Assembly (NCBI GenBank): GCA_025928655.1
Contig: JAICJC010000005.1
Location: 1 to 60,559, forward strand
DNA length: 60,559 nt
Source: Thermoleophilia bacterium
GTDB taxonomy: Bacteria; Actinomycetota; Thermoleophilia; Gaiellales; JAICJC01
Direction: 5' to 3'
Every line of letters starts with the position of its first letter. Positions within the stretch are counted from its first letter, which is position 1. The notes under the pieces are model-generated. The model saw only the letters and a program-made list of their open reading frames with translations. It made no database searches and was not told where the DNA came from. Below are positions 16,200-28,715 of the stretch, piece by piece. A program made the translations under genes and the position numbers.

Positions 16200-17063
16200 G
16201 TGCCGGGTCGGCGCATCATGGCGTGGATGGTGGCGGCCGCCGCAGTGAGCGGCGGGGCGGCGGTGCTCGCCGCGCATGCGACGGCCGCCCACCCGCCGGC
16301 GCCGCCCGTGCCGGAGGCGCAGGCGCTCGACGTCCGCGACCTGCCCGTGCCGGTGCCGATCCCGGGCCGTCCCTTCCACGGGCCCGCCCTTCGCACCCCC
16401 GTGCCGGTGCTGATGTACCACGTGATCGGCACGCCGCCCCCGGCCGCACCGTACCCCGAGCTGTTCGTCTCGCGCCGGCTCGTCGCCGCCCAGATCGCCG
16501 CGCTCGCGCGGGCCGGATATCACGCGGTCACGCTCGACCGGGTGTGGCAGGCGTGGCACGGGCGGGCGCCGCTCCCGCCCCGGCCGGTCGTGCTCACCTT
16601 CGACGACGGCTACCGCGGCGACTACGGCGCCGCGATGCCGATCCTGCGCCGCCACGGCTGGCCCGGGGTGCTGAACCTGCTCGTCGCGAACCTGCACCGC
16701 CACGGCTGGGGCCTGAAGGCCTGGATGGTGCGGCGGATGATCGCAAACGGCTGGAAAATCGACTCGCACACGCTGACCCACCCCGACCTGGCGACGGTGG
16801 GCCCGCGCCGGCTGCGGCGGGAGGTGCGCGGCTCCCGTGCGGTCCTGCGGCGGCTCTTCCACGTGCCGGTGCGGTTCTTCTGCTACCCGTCGGGCGCCTT
16901 CGACGCCGCGGTGATCGCGGCCGTGCGACGGGCGGGCTACCTGGGCGCCACGACGGAGATCGCCGGGCTGGCGCGGCGCTCCCGGCCGTACACGCTCGCC
17001 CGGATACGGGTCGCCGGCGGCGAGCCGCCGGCGGAGCTCCTCCACACGATCGGCGACGTGTAG
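16200..17063 (+). CDS. Secreted polysaccharide deacetylase (NodB domain)
   Basis: A 287-residue protein with a signal peptide (basic MPGRRIMAW, then an alanine-rich core to about residue 30). The NodB/carbohydrate-esterase-4 domain follows. Conserved motifs are VLTFDDGYRGDYG (catalytic Asp and first metal Asp, about residues 131-143), SHTLTHPDLA (metal His pair) and FFCYPSGAFD. A VPVLMYHVIG segment begins the catalytic domain. It probably removes acetyl groups from a cell-surface or peptidoglycan sugar outside the membrane. The GTG start has a strong GGAGGAGGG site. Confidence 0.92.
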   Translation: MPGRRIMAWMVAAAAVSGGAAVLAAHATAAHPPAPPVPEAQALDVRDLPVPVPIPGRPFHGPALRTPVPVLMYHVIGTPPPAAPYPELFVSRRLVAAQIAALARAGYHAVTLDRVWQAWHGRAPLPPRPVVLTFDDGYRGDYGAAMPILRRHGWPGVLNLLVANLHRHGWGLKAWMVRRMIANGWKIDSHTLTHPDLATVGPRRLRREVRGSRAVLRRLFHVPVRFFCYPSGAFDAAVIAAVRRAGYLGATTEIAGLARRSRPYTLARIRVAGGEPPAELLHTIGDV

Positions 17064-17089
17064 CGGCGGCTCCGACCGTCGCGGCGTTC

Positions 17090-17929
17090 ATGCTACGCGG
17101 GGTGGAGGGCGAGATCGTGCTCGGCGACAACCTGGCCGTGATGGCCGGCTACGGCGACGGCGCGTTCCGCATGATCTACCTCGACCCGCCGTTCAACACC
17201 GGGCGCGACCGGACCGCCCGGCGGCTGCGGACGGTGGCCGCGGGCGACGGCGACCGCACCGGGTTCGGCGGCCGCCGCTACCGCAGCGAGGCCCTCGAGG
17301 GCCCGTCCTACCGCGACCGCTTCGACGACTACCTCGGGTTCCTGGAGCCGCGGCTGCGCGAGGCCCGCCGGCTGCTCGACCCGGAGGGCACGCTGTACCT
17401 GCATCTCGACCCCCGCGAGGCCCACTACGTGAAGCTGCTCTGCGACGAGCTCTTCGGCCGGGAGTGCTTCCTGAACGAGATCGTATGGGCCTACGACTAC
17501 GGCGCCAAGCCGCGCCGGCGCTGGCCGGCCAAGCACGACACGATCCTCGTCTACGTGCGCGACCCGGACGGCTACTGGTTCGACGCGGAGGCCGTCGAGC
17601 GGGAGCCGTACATGGCGCCGGGCCTCGTGACGCCCGAGAAGCGGGCGCGCGGCAAGCTCCCGACCGACGTGTGGTGGCACACGATCGTGCCCACCTCCGG
17701 GCGCGAGCGCACGGGCTACCCGACGCAGAAGCCGGAGGGGCTGGTGCGGCGGATGGTGCTCGCCTCGAGCCGCCCGGGCGACCGGGTGGCCGACTTCTTC
17801 GCCGGGTCGGGCACGCTCGGCGCGGTCGCCGCGGCGACCGGGCGCCGCTACGTCCTGGTCGACGACAACCCGGACGCCGTCGCGGTCATGGAACGGCGGC
17901 TGGGCGCGACCCGCGCTCGAGCACTCTGA
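17090..17929 (+). CDS. Site-specific DNA methyltransferase (beta class, orphan)
   Basis: A 279-residue adenine-N6 or cytosine-N4 methyltransferase. The catalytic motif IV DPPFNTG is at about residues 29-35. The S-adenosylmethionine motif DFFAGSGTLG lies near the C-terminus, the order IV-target domain-I that defines the beta class (CcrM, HinfI). A YPTQKPEGL segment precedes it, as in this group. No endonuclease or specificity gene is beside it, so it is probably an orphan regulatory enzyme or a restriction-system remnant. The recognition site cannot be read from sequence. The 3' end overlaps rpiA by 44 bp, tail to tail. Confidence 0.9.
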   Translation: MLRGVEGEIVLGDNLAVMAGYGDGAFRMIYLDPPFNTGRDRTARRLRTVAAGDGDRTGFGGRRYRSEALEGPSYRDRFDDYLGFLEPRLREARRLLDPEGTLYLHLDPREAHYVKLLCDELFGRECFLNEIVWAYDYGAKPRRRWPAKHDTILVYVRDPDGYWFDAEAVEREPYMAPGLVTPEKRARGKLPTDVWWHTIVPTSGRERTGYPTQKPEGLVRRMVLASSRPGDRVADFFAGSGTLGAVAAATGRRYVLVDDNPDAVAVMERRLGATRARAL

Positions 17930-18595
17930 CGCCGCCGGACGTGCCGACGACGGCCGCCGCGGCCATGCCGAGGAAGAAGCCGTGCTCGACGACCCCGGGC
18001 ACGGCCTTCACCGCCGCCGCCAGGGCGGGCGCGCCGGCCCAGTCGTCCCGGCGGCAGTCGAGGATCGCGTTGCCCTCGTCGGTGACGAACGGCGTCCCCT
18101 CCGCCGTCAGGCGCCGCGTCGGCTCCCAGCCCAGCCCGCGCAGCGCCCGCTCGCACACGGGCAGGGCGAACTCGACAACCTCGACCGCGAGCGGGGCGCG
18201 CTCGCCCAGCTGCGCCACCAGCTTCGACTCGTCGGCGACGACGACCATCGCCCGGCCGGCGCTCGCCACCACCTTCTCGCGCAGGTGGGCGCCGCCGAGG
18301 CCCTTGATCAGGTCGAGCTCGGGGTCGATCTCGTCCGCGCCGTCGATCACGACGTCCAGCTGCGGCGTCTCGGCGAGCGTCGTCAGCGGCACGGCCAGCC
18401 GCCGGCACAGGGCTGCGGTCGCCTCGGACGTGGGCACGCCGCAGACGCCGTGCAGGCGGCCGTCGGCCAGCCGGGCGGCGAGCGCCTCGATCATCGCCGA
18501 CGCCGTCGATCCGGTGCCCAGGCCGAGGCGCATGCCGTCGCGGACGTAGCGGACGACCGCCTCCTCGCCCGCGGCCCGGCGCAGCGCGCCGGCGC

Positions 18596-18599
<4 letters not shown>
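17886..18599 (-). CDS. rpiA: Ribose-5-phosphate isomerase A
   Basis: A 237-residue RpiA with the family motifs GLGTGSTAS (phosphate-binding loop), [12 protein letters not shown] and [11 protein letters not shown]. The Asp and Lys of these motifs catalyse aldose-ketose exchange between ribose 5-phosphate and ribulose 5-phosphate. The GTG start overlaps the stop of the thioredoxin-domain gene (GTGA), so it is read from the same message. It is 21 kb from the tal/pgi/zwf operon but belongs to the same pathway. Confidence 0.94.
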
Positions 18600-20596
<1,997 letters not shown>

Positions 20597-20602
20597 GCGA
20601 CC

Positions 20603-20608
20603 ACCATA
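20603..20608 (-). promoter_or_regulatory. -10 box of the DUF255 gene
   Basis: On the minus strand TATGGT lies 6 bp before the ATG at 20596 with no ribosome-binding site, consistent with a leaderless mRNA. Confidence 0.5.
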
Positions 20609-20636
20609 CCCGGGAGCGAAGGAGGAGCCGACAAGC

Positions 20637-20669
20637 GGGGACAGTCCCCGCCTCGCGGGGACTGTCCCC
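20637..20669. repeat. Nested palindrome, 14-bp perfect stem (REP-like)
   Basis: GGGGACAGTCCCCG (20637-20650) and CGGGGACTGTCCCC (20656-20669) are exact reverse complements around a 5-base loop. Each arm is itself a near palindrome (GGGGAC-A-GTCCCC), so a cloverleaf is possible. It lies just after the glutamate dehydrogenase stop and may end that transcript, but has no T-tract. A related core, GGGACAGCCCCGG, occurs at 13883-13895. Confidence 0.6.
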
Positions 20670-20676
20670 CGGCCCT

Positions 20677-23600
20677 CTAGGCGATGACCTGGCGGATCTG
20701 GTGCACCGCCACCATGATCACGGAGGCGTCGTCGCCCGGCGCGGCCGCGAGCGTCGTCATGAGCGAGGCGAGCCGCCCGTACGGGTCGGTGCGGGCGGCC
20801 AGGTAGCGGTCGACGGCGTCGTCGATCGAGGCGTCACCGGTCTCGGCCAGCACGGCCGAGGCGATCTGGCGCCGCAGCAGCCGCAGGTCGTCGGCCAGGG
20901 ACGACCACGCCAGCCGCTGCCAGCGGGTGTCGGCGGGCAGCTCGGACGCGCGCCGCTCGATCACGTCCAGGTACAGGCGCTCGCCGATGACGAAGAAGGC
21001 GTGCGCGACGTCGGCGATCGGGCGTGAGTAGGTCTGCGCGACCGTGATGATGTCGGGGGCGTACACCAGGTCGGGGGCGATGGCGGCGAACCGGGCCGCC
21101 TCGCGCGGCACGCCCTGCTCGAGCAGCCGCTCCAGGCGCTCGTCGCGGGTCAGCCGCCAGGCCGTCGTGGCGACGTCGCCCATGCAGGCGACGAGCTCGG
21201 CGAACGGTCCCCGCGACCGCTCGACCTCGGCCTGGAGGTCGATCTGGGGCACGTGGGTCAGGTACCAGCGCGCCAGCTGCGCGACGACGGTGTCGACGCC
21301 GTCCATCAGGTCGGCCTGCAGGTCGTTCGGCACGACCCGGTCGAGCTTCTCGACCGCGTCCCACGGATCGCGCGAGTTGGAGACGTCGCGGGCGACGATG
21401 AAGGCGGCGGCCACCTCCTCGGGGCCGGCCCCGGTCTCGGCCACCATGCGCGACACGAACGTGATCCCCATCGAGTTGATCACGTCGTTCGTGACGATGG
21501 TGGCCACGATCTCGCGCCGCAGCGGGTGCGCCCCCATCAGATGGCCGAAACGCTCGACCACGGCCGGCGGGAAGTACTCGGCCAGCGACGCGTCCAGGTA
21601 GGGGTCGTCCGGCAGCGGCGACGCCAGCACCTGCTCGCGCAGCAGCCGCTTGGCGTACGCCAGGAGGACGGCCAGCTCGGGCCGTACGAGGCCGTTGCCG
21701 GCCGCCCGCCGCTCCGCCATCTGATCCGGCGTGGGCAGGAACTCGAGCGCCCGCTCGAGCAGTCCGCGGGTCTCGAGCTCGGCCATCAGATCCTCGTAGG
21801 CCTCCATCCGCTGCGCGGCCACGGCCGTCTCCTGGCTCAGGATCTGCACCTGGAGGTAGTTGTCGTAGAGCACGTGCGCGACCACATCGTTCACGACGCT
21901 CTGGAGCACCTCGTTGCGCTCCTCGAGCGTCAGCTCGCCGGCCTCGATGGCGAGCCCGAGCAGGATCTTCAGATTGACCTCGTGGTCGGAGCAGTCGACG
22001 CCGGCCGAGTTGTCGATCGCGTCGGTGTTGATGCGCCCGCCGCCAAGGGCGTACTCGATCCGGCCCCGCTGCGTGAGCCCGAGGTTGCCGCCCTCGCCGA
22101 CGACCTTCGCCCGCAGCTGGCGGCCGTCGATGCGCACGGCGTCGTTGGTGCGGTCGCCCACGTCGGCATGCGACTCGGTCGATGCCTTCACGTACGTGCC
22201 GATGCCGCCGTTCCAGAGCAGGTCGACCGGCGCCCGCAGGATCGCCTGGATCACCTCGGTCGGGGTGAGCCGTTCGGCGTCGATCCCGAGCGCCTCCCGC
22301 GCCTGAGGCGAGAGCGGCACCGACTTCGCCGACCGCGGCCAGATGCCGCCGCCGGCCGAGATCAGCTCCCGGTTGTAGTCGTCCCACGACGACGCCGGCA
22401 GCCCGAAGAGCCGCGTCCGCTCCTCGAACGTCGCCTCCGGGTCGGGGTCGGGATCGATGAAGATGTGCCTGTGGTCGAACGCGGCCAGTAGCCGCATCTG
22501 GCGCGAGAGCAGCATCCCGTTGCCGAACACGTCGCCCGACATGTCGCCGATCCCGGCGGCCGTGAACGGCTCGGTCATCACGTCGCGGCCGAGCTCGCGG
22601 AAATGCCGGGTGACGCTCTCCCAGCCACCGCGCGCGGTGATGCCGAGCGCCTTGTGGTCGTACCCGTCGGAGCCTCCGGAGGCGTAGGCGTCGCCGAGCC
22701 AGAAGCCGTACTCGGCGCTGACCCCGTTGGCCGTGTCGGAGAGATGGGCCGTGCCCTTGTCGGCGGCGACGACCAGGTACGGATCGGGGCCGTCGAGGAC
22801 GCGCACATTGGGCGGGTGCACGACCTCGCCGCCGACCATGTTGTCCGTCAGGTCGAGCATGCCGCGCATGAGGGTGATGTACTGGCGCCGCTCCTCCTCG
22901 CGCAGCTCGGCCCGGTCGGCGGGCGGCTGCTTCAGCACGAACCCGCCCTTCGCGCCGACGGGGACGATCACGGCGTTCTTCACCATCTGCGCCTTCATGA
23001 GGCCGAGGATCTCGGTGCGGTAGTCCTCGAGCCGGTCAGACCAGCGGATGCCGCCACGGGCGACCATGCCGCCGCGCAGGTGCACGCCCGCCATCGCGGG
23101 CGAGTAGACGAAGATCTCCCACAGCGGCACCGGGCGGGGCATGTTCGGGACATCCGCGCAGCGCAGCTTGAACGACAGGTGGCCGCCCTCTCGGACGTAC
23201 GCGTTCGTGCGCACGGTGGCCTGGATCATGCCCAGGTAGCCGCGCAGGATGCGGTCGTCGTCGAGCGAGGTGACCGCGTCCAGATCGGCCGAGATCTCGG
23301 CCACGAGCGCCGCCTCCGGATCCTCGCCGTCCGCGCCGCCCTCGGCCCGCTCGAGATTCGGGTCGAAGCGGATCTCGAAGAGCTGGACGAGCTTGCGGGC
23401 GATGCCCGAGTTGCGCACGAAGCAGTCGTTCTGATACCGCGAGGTGAAGGTGGCGCCGAGCACCTGGCGGTATTCCCGGTAGGCGCGCAGGATGGTGATC
23501 TGCTGCCACGACAGCCTGCCGGCCACCACCAGCCGGTTCAGCCAGTCCGAGCCCGCGCGGCCGTCCCAGACGGCGCCGACGGTCGCGCTGACGAGGTCGG

Positions 23601-25506
23601 CGTAGACGTCCAGGTCGAGCTGGCGGCCGTCCGGGCCCAGCACGCCGAAGTCGTGCAGGTAGCGGGTCTCGGCCGTGTCGCCCTGCAGCCGCGTCGGCAC
23701 CTCCTCGACGACGGTCAGGCCGAGCTGCTCGAGCAGCGGGAGCAGCTCGGTCAGCGGCGCCTTACCGCCGGTCTTGTAGAGCTTCACCCGCGTCAGCAGC
23801 GGCTCGGTGGCGCCGGTCTCGTTCTGGAGCGCGACCACGTAGGGGCGGTCGTCGCCGATGCGCTCGAACTGCTGGACGTCGAGCCGGGCCGCCTCGATGC
23901 CCGACGCACTCTTGTAGTAGTCGGGGAAGAGGGCGGCGTAGCGGCGGGCGAGCTCGTGGCCGCGCATCTCGCCGACCGCGCCCGCGAGCGCGTCTGAGAG
24001 GGCGTCGTCCCACGACCGCGCCGCCGCGGCCACCTCGCGCTGGATGTCGACCGGTGAGACGTCGGGGATCCCGCCCTCGCCCACGTGGATCGTGAAGTGG
24101 AAGCGGGCCGGATCGGTCGCGAACGAGAGCGCATAGTCGGCGACGACGCCCTGGTAGCGGTACTCGAACAGATGCTCGAGGCGCACCCGCAGGGCGGTCG
24201 AGACGCGATCGCGCGGGAGGGCCACCACCGCCCACACCGTCCGCCGCATCGGGTCGACCCGCAGGAAGACGCGCACGTTGCGCTCCTCTTGCATCGCCGC
24301 CAGGGCCATGATCGTCGTCCGCAGCTCCTGCGCGGGGACGGCGAACAGCTCGTCCTTGGGGAAGCTGTCGAAGAGCTCGACCACGGCCTTGTAGTCATGG
24401 GAGCCGACGATCAGGTCCTCCCAGCGCATGATCGCCTCGAGCTTGCGCCGGATGAGCGGGATCTGGCGGGCGGACTCGGCGTACGCCTTGCTGGTGAAGA
24501 GCCCGATCATGCGCAGCTCGCCGACGACGGCACCGGACCCGTCGAAGCGCTTGACGCCGATGTAGTCCATCCGCGCCCGGCGGTGGATCGCCGTCTCCCG
24601 GTTCGTCTTCGCGACCGTGAGCAGGGGGCCGCTGAAGACGCGGTCGCGCACCGACTGCTCGAGCTCTCTCACCGCCACCGGCCGGGCGAACCGCGACTGC
24701 GAATCGTCGGACATGACCCCGAGTCCGCTCCCGGGCACGACGGTGATCACGGCGTCGTCGCCGGCGCCCGAGATCGCGTACTCGCGGTAGCCCAGGTAGA
24801 TGAAGCTGTCGTCGGTGAGCCACTGCAGGAACTCGGTCGACTCCTGGATCACCGCGGGCGAGAAGCGCGAGCCGCCCTCCTGGGCCGCCTCGATCATCGT
24901 CTCGACCCGCTCCACCATCGGCAGGAAGTCGCGCACGGCCATGCGCAGGTCGGAGAGCACCGCGACGAGGTCGGCGCGCAGCCGCTCGAGGCCGTCCGCC
25001 TCGAGCCGGCGGTCGGCCTGGAAATGCATGACCGACTCGCGCCGGGCGGCCCCGCGCGCGGGCGTGATCGCCTCGATGCGGCCGTCGTCCGAGCGCTCGA
25101 CGCCGACCACCGGGTGCACGACGGCCCGCACCTGGAGGCCGTGCACGTGCATCTCGGTCGTCACCGTGTCGACCAGGAACGGCGCGTCCTCGACCGCCAC
25201 CTCGACCACGGAGCCGATCGACTCCCAGCCGTCGCTCCCGAGTTCCGGGTTGTAGGCGCGCACCGCCAGCTCGCCGGGCTGCCGGCTCGTCATGAACGAG
25301 TACACGTGCGCCACGTGGGCGGCGAGGCCGCTCGTGCCGAGCTCGGCCACGAGCACCGCCGGGACGCGGCGGACGTAGGCGCGCACGAACTCGGCCAGGA
25401 TGCCCACGCGGCTTGCGCCGAGCTCCTCGAGCAGCGTGTCGACGAGCGCAGCGTCGCTCGAGTCGGGCTCAGCCACGGCGGGCGGCGCCTGGGGCTCGCT
25501 GCTCAC
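20677..25506 (-). CDS. NAD-specific glutamate dehydrogenase, large (180-kDa) type
   Basis: A 1,609-residue protein of the large NAD-GDH family (COG2902), which deaminates glutamate to 2-oxoglutarate and feeds the TCA cycle. The N-terminal 700 residues are the family's regulatory ACT-like domains. The catalytic segment is in the centre, with [18 protein letters not shown] and [12 protein letters not shown] (active-site lysine region), then [15 protein letters not shown] and [10 protein letters not shown]; a helical C-terminal part follows. Length matches the family. The GTG start at 25506 is supported by a TACGAT box 8 bp upstream. About 270 codons of open frame beyond it are shadow coding over the ppx gene. 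It stands alone between ppx and DUF255. Confidence 0.96.
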   Translation of the reverse strand: MSSEPQAPPAVAEPDSSDAALVDTLLEELGASRVGILAEFVRAYVRRVPAVLVAELGTSGLAAHVAHVYSFMTSRQPGELAVRAYNPELGSDGWESIGSVVEVAVEDAPFLVDTVTTEMHVHGLQVRAVVHPVVGVERSDDGRIEAITPARGAARRESVMHFQADRRLEADGLERLRADLVAVLSDLRMAVRDFLPMVERVETMIEAAQEGGSRFSPAVIQESTEFLQWLTDDSFIYLGYREYAISGAGDDAVITVVPGSGLGVMSDDSQSRFARPVAVRELEQSVRDRVFSGPLLTVAKTNRETAIHRRARMDYIGVKRFDGSGAVVGELRMIGLFTSKAYAESARQIPLIRRKLEAIMRWEDLIVGSHDYKAVVELFDSFPKDELFAVPAQELRTTIMALAAMQEERNVRVFLRVDPMRRTVWAVVALPRDRVSTALRVRLEHLFEYRYQGVVADYALSFATDPARFHFTIHVGEGGIPDVSPVDIQREVAAAARSWDDALSDALAGAVGEMRGHELARRYAALFPDYYKSASGIEAARLDVQQFERIGDDRPYVVALQNETGATEPLLTRVKLYKTGGKAPLTELLPLLEQLGLTVVEEVPTRLQGDTAETRYLHDFGVLGPDGRQLDLDVYADLVSATVGAVWDGRAGSDWLNRLVVAGRLSWQQITILRAYREYRQVLGATFTSRYQNDCFVRNSGIARKLVQLFEIRFDPNLERAEGGADGEDPEAALVAEISADLDAVTSLDDDRILRGYLGMIQATVRTNAYVREGGHLSFKLRCADVPNMPRPVPLWEIFVYSPAMAGVHLRGGMVARGGIRWSDRLEDYRTEILGLMKAQMVKNAVIVPVGAKGGFVLKQPPADRAELREEERRQYITLMRGMLDLTDNMVGGEVVHPPNVRVLDGPDPYLVVAADKGTAHLSDTANGVSAEYGFWLGDAYASGGSDGYDHKALGITARGGWESVTRHFRELGRDVMTEPFTAAGIGDMSGDVFGNGMLLSRQMRLLAAFDHRHIFIDPDPDPEATFEERTRLFGLPASSWDDYNRELISAGGGIWPRSAKSVPLSPQAREALGIDAERLTPTEVIQAILRAPVDLLWNGGIGTYVKASTESHADVGDRTNDAVRIDGRQLRAKVVGEGGNLGLTQRGRIEYALGGGRINTDAIDNSAGVDCSDHEVNLKILLGLAIEAGELTLEERNEVLQSVVNDVVAHVLYDNYLQVQILSQETAVAAQRMEAYEDLMAELETRGLLERALEFLPTPDQMAERRAAGNGLVRPELAVLLAYAKRLLREQVLASPLPDDPYLDASLAEYFPPAVVERFGHLMGAHPLRREIVATIVTNDVINSMGITFVSRMVAETGAGPEEVAAAFIVARDVSNSRDPWDAVEKLDRVVPNDLQADLMDGVDTVVAQLARWYLTHVPQIDLQAEVERSRGPFAELVACMGDVATTAWRLTRDERLERLLEQGVPREAARFAAIAPDLVYAPDIITVAQTYSRPIADVAHAFFVIGERLYLDVIERRASELPADTRWQRLAWSSLADDLRLLRRQIASAVLAETGDASIDDAVDRYLAARTDPYGRLASLMTTLAAAPGDDASVIMVAVHQIRQVIA

Positions 25507-25514
25507 AGGCGCAG

Positions 25515-25520
25515 ATCGTA
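25515..25520 (-). promoter_or_regulatory. -10 box of the glutamate dehydrogenase gene
   Basis: TACGAT (minus strand) is 8 bp before the GTG at 25506, with no ribosome-binding site between them, so a leaderless message is likely. Confidence 0.5.
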
Positions 25521-25607
25521 TCTCAGCTCGCAGCCTCGGCGTGCGGCGGGACCGGCAGGTCGCGGCGGCGGCCACATTCCACCCGCGCCGCAACCGCTCC
25601 GAGTGGC

Positions 25608-26492
25608 TCAGGCGGCGGAGCGCTCGGCCAGCAGCAGATCGGCCAGGCCCTCGCGCACGCCGCCGCGGGCGACCACGAGCGGCACGCCCAGGATCGCCTG
25701 GATCTCGCGCAGGATCAGCGCGCCCGCCAGCAGCACACGGGCCCGCTCGGCGTGGATGCCGTAGGTGGCGGCCAGCCGGTCGCTGGGCCCGCGCGCGATG
25801 ATGCGCACCGACCGGTCGAGGCGGCGCTCGTCCAGGCTGCGGCCGACCAGCTTGCGCAGGGCGCGGGCGCTGCCGCCGGTGGCGAAGGCCGTTGCCGGCC
25901 GCAGGCCGTCCAGGTCGGCGAGGTGGTCGCGGACCACGTCGACGGCCCGCTCGACGGAGCGGCGCGAGGGCGGGTCGCCCTTCAGCACCCGGCTCGTGAG
26001 CCGCAGGGAGCCGATGTCGATCGAGAGCAGGTCGTTCGGCGTCCGGTCGGAGCTGCCGACGGCGAGCTCCGTCGAGCCGCCGCCCACGTCGCAGACCCCC
26101 ACGGGGAGCTCGAGCCCGCGCACGCCTGCCGTTGCGCCCTCGAACGCGTAGCGGCCCTCGTCCTCGGCCGAGAGCACCCGCGCGGCGACGCCGGTGACGT
26201 GGCTCAGACCGGCGACGAGCTCCTCGGCGTTCGCGCTCTGGCGGCCGGGCGCGGTCACGATCACGTCGATGTGGGTGGCGCCGGGGGCGCGGGCGAGCGT
26301 CGCGTAGCGGCGCGCGCACGCCAGCGTCTGCTCGAGCTTCTCGCGCGAGATGGTGCCGGTGCGCTCGATCTCGTGGCCGAGGCCGAGCTCGGTGCGGTCG
26401 CTGCGCACCGCCACGACGGCGGCGGGGCCGCCCCTCCGCGCCACGAGCAGGCGGCCCGTGTTCGAGCCGATGTCGACCACCGCGACGGTCAT
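25608..26492 (-). CDS. Exopolyphosphatase / pppGpp phosphatase family (Ppx/GppA)
   Basis: A 294-residue short Ppx/GppA protein with the ASKHA fold. Phosphate 1 motif is VVDIGSNTGRLLVA at the N-terminus, phosphate 2 is GVCDVGGGSTELAVG at about residue 125, and an ATGGSARALRKL segment follows. A catalytic Glu is expected in the AEDEGRYAFEG region. Short actinobacterial forms lack the C-terminal HD-like domain of the E. coli enzyme and act on polyphosphate or on (p)ppGpp. It lies 76 bp downstream of ppk1 on the same strand, so polyphosphate synthesis and breakdown are paired. An AAGACT box 6 bp before the ATG may be its own weak -10. Confidence 0.93.
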   Translation of the reverse strand: MTVAVVDIGSNTGRLLVARRGGPAAVVAVRSDRTELGLGHEIERTGTISREKLEQTLACARRYATLARAPGATHIDVIVTAPGRQSANAEELVAGLSHVTGVAARVLSAEDEGRYAFEGATAGVRGLELPVGVCDVGGGSTELAVGSSDRTPNDLLSIDIGSLRLTSRVLKGDPPSRRSVERAVDVVRDHLADLDGLRPATAFATGGSARALRKLVGRSLDERRLDRSVRIIARGPSDRLAATYGIHAERARVLLAGALILREIQAILGVPLVVARGGVREGLADLLLAERSAA

Positions 26493-26568
26493 GCCTGGAG
26501 TCTTGCGCCCCGGTCGGATGTCCCCCCGGTCGCGCCCCGGGCCATCTCGGGCTCCGCGGCGCCCCGGC

Positions 26569-28713
26569 TCATCGCGGTGCCGTCTGCGCCGTCGAGCTGC
26601 GCCGGGCCCGCCGTATGAGCGCGAGCTGGGTGCCGCCGGTGCCGTCGCTGGGGAGCCGAGCCCAGCTTCCGTCGGGGAGCAGCTGCCAGGAGTAGTCGGC
26701 GATCCCGAACAGGGCGTCGAACATCTCGGCGAGCTGCCTGCGGGCGGTCTCGCCCTCGACGGGCACGAGCACCTCGAACCGGCCGTCCAGGTTGCGCGGC
26801 ATGAGGTCGGCACTGCCGATCAGGTAGGTGGAGTCGTCGCCGGCCTCGATGATGAAGGCCCGGCTGTGCTCGAGCCAGCGGCCGAGCACGCTGCGCACGC
26901 GGATGTTCTCGGACAGCCCCTCCACCCCCGGCCGCAGGGCGCAGACCGTCCGGGCGACGATGTCGACCTGGGCGCCCGCCCGGGACGCCTCGTACAGCGC
27001 GTCGATGAGCTCGGCGTCCGTGAAGTGGTTCACCTTGATCCGGATCCGGGCCCGGCGGCCGGCGCGGGCGGCGTCCGCGACCGCCGCGAACAGCTCCAGC
27101 AACCGCGGCCGCAGCGTGTAGGGCGAGACCAGCAGCTTGCGGAAGTTCTGCGGCCGCCCGAAGCCGGTCAGCAGGTTGAACAGGTCGGAGACGTCGGCGG
27201 TGATGTCGTCGTCGGCGGTGAAGAGGCCGAAGTCCTCGTAGACGCGGGCCGTCAGCGCGTGGTAGTTGCCCGTGCCGATATGGGCGTAGCGGCGCAGCCC
27301 GCGGCCCTCGCGGCGGACGATCAGGGTCGTTTTCGCGTGCACCTTGAGATGGGGGAACCCGTAGGCGACGTGCGTGCCCGCCTCCTCCAGGGCCCGCGAC
27401 CAGTGGATGTTGCGGCTCTCGTCGAAGCGGGCCTTGAGCTCGACCACGCACACGCTCTGCTTGCCCTCCTCGGCGGCCCGGATCAGCGCCGGGATCAGCG
27501 GGGAGCGCTCGCTGGTGCGGTAGACCGTGGTCTTCAGCGCCACCGAGTCGGGATCGCGCGCCCCGGCGTTGATGAACTCCTCCACGGTCGCCGCGAACGA
27601 GTCGTAGGGCAGGTGGATGAGGACGTCGTTCTCCGCGATGGCCTGGAACATCTCACGCCGGTCTCCGCTCGCGAAGGCCGGCGGGACCACGCCCACCCAG
27701 GGCTCGAACTTGAGCTCGGGCCGGTCGATGTCGGCCAGCTGGGAGACGTCGGCGAGGTCGAGCATCCCGTGGATGCGGAACACCTGGCGGTCGCTCACGT
27801 CCAGCGAGTCGACCAGCCGCCGCTGCATGCGCTGGGACATCGCGTGCGCGACCTCGAGCCGCACCACGTCGCCGAACCTGCGCCGGCGCAGCTCGACCTG
27901 CACCGCCTCGAGCAGGTCGTCGGCGTCGTCCGACACGTCGAAGTCCGCGTCGCGGGTGACCCGGAACGGGGCCGACTCGACCACCTCCATGCCCGGGAAG
28001 AGCCGCGGCAGGAAGTGCGCGATCACCTCCTCGAGCGGGAACATCACCCGCTCGCGGCCGGCGGTGATGAACCGCGACATGCCCTCGGGCACCTTCACCC
28101 GCGCCAGCCGCTCCTCGCCCGTGGCCGGGTCGCGCACGAACACGCCCAGGCTGAGCGAGAGGCCCGAGATGTACGGGAACGGCTGGCCGGGGCCGATCGC
28201 AAGCGGCGTCAGCACCGGGTAGATCTCACGCTCGTAATGGGCGCCGAGCGCGCGCAGCTCGGCCCGTGTGGCCGCCTCGACCCGGCCGATCCTGATCCCC
28301 GCATCGGCGAGGGCCGGGAGCAGGTCGTGGTCGTAGAGGTCGGACTGCTTGCGCACCTGTTCGCGGACGCGGGTCGCGATCTCGTCGAGCGTCGCGTGCG
28401 GGCTGCGGCCGTCGGGCGAGCGCACGTCCAGCCCCGACGCCGCCTGGCGCTCGAGGCCGGCGACGCGCACCATGAAGAACTCGTCCAGGCCGGTCGAGAT
28501 GAACGAGCACAGCCGGATGCGGTGCAGCAGCGGCACGGTCGCGTCCTGCCCGAGCTGGATGCAGCGGTCGTTCCAGTCGAGCCAGGACAGCTCCCGGTTC
28601 AGGAACCGGTCGGGCGGCGGCTTGGGGCGCCGGGCCGCGCCGCCGCGGCGGCGAGGGGTCGCCAGGGCGGCCACGCCGGCCCCGGCCACGCCCTTGTCCG
28701 CCGCCCGCGCCAC
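26569..28713 (-). CDS. ppk1: Polyphosphate kinase 1
   Basis: A 714-residue PPK1 that builds polyphosphate from ATP. It starts with the family signature RFLNRELSWLDWN. The catalytic half has FPHLKVHAKTTLIVRRE (phospho-histidine region), YAHIGTGNYHALTARVYED and a second conserved His in WLEHSRAFII, with YLIGSADLMPRNLDGR near the end. The GTG start at 28713 is two bases after the stop of a pstB remnant. An alanine/arginine-rich 30-residue N-terminal tail is specific to this protein and a later start is possible. It probably shares a transcript with ppx. Confidence 0.96.
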   Translation of the reverse strand: MARAADKGVAGAGVAALATPRRRGGAARRPKPPPDRFLNRELSWLDWNDRCIQLGQDATVPLLHRIRLCSFISTGLDEFFMVRVAGLERQAASGLDVRSPDGRSPHATLDEIATRVREQVRKQSDLYDHDLLPALADAGIRIGRVEAATRAELRALGAHYEREIYPVLTPLAIGPGQPFPYISGLSLSLGVFVRDPATGEERLARVKVPEGMSRFITAGRERVMFPLEEVIAHFLPRLFPGMEVVESAPFRVTRDADFDVSDDADDLLEAVQVELRRRRFGDVVRLEVAHAMSQRMQRRLVDSLDVSDRQVFRIHGMLDLADVSQLADIDRPELKFEPWVGVVPPAFASGDRREMFQAIAENDVLIHLPYDSFAATVEEFINAGARDPDSVALKTTVYRTSERSPLIPALIRAAEEGKQSVCVVELKARFDESRNIHWSRALEEAGTHVAYGFPHLKVHAKTTLIVRREGRGLRRYAHIGTGNYHALTARVYEDFGLFTADDDITADVSDLFNLLTGFGRPQNFRKLLVSPYTLRPRLLELFAAVADAARAGRRARIRIKVNHFTDAELIDALYEASRAGAQVDIVARTVCALRPGVEGLSENIRVRSVLGRWLEHSRAFIIEAGDDSTYLIGSADLMPRNLDGRFEVLVPVEGETARRQLAEMFDALFGIADYSWQLLPDGSWARLPSDGTGGTQLALIRRARRSSTAQTAPR

Positions 28714-28715
28714 GC

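Noticed and set aside
25507-26319. N-terminal extension of the glutamate dehydrogenase to 1,880 residues
   Set aside because: The extra residues are antisense-like Arg/Pro-rich sequence over the ppx gene, and a promoter box lies 8 bp before the GTG at 25506.
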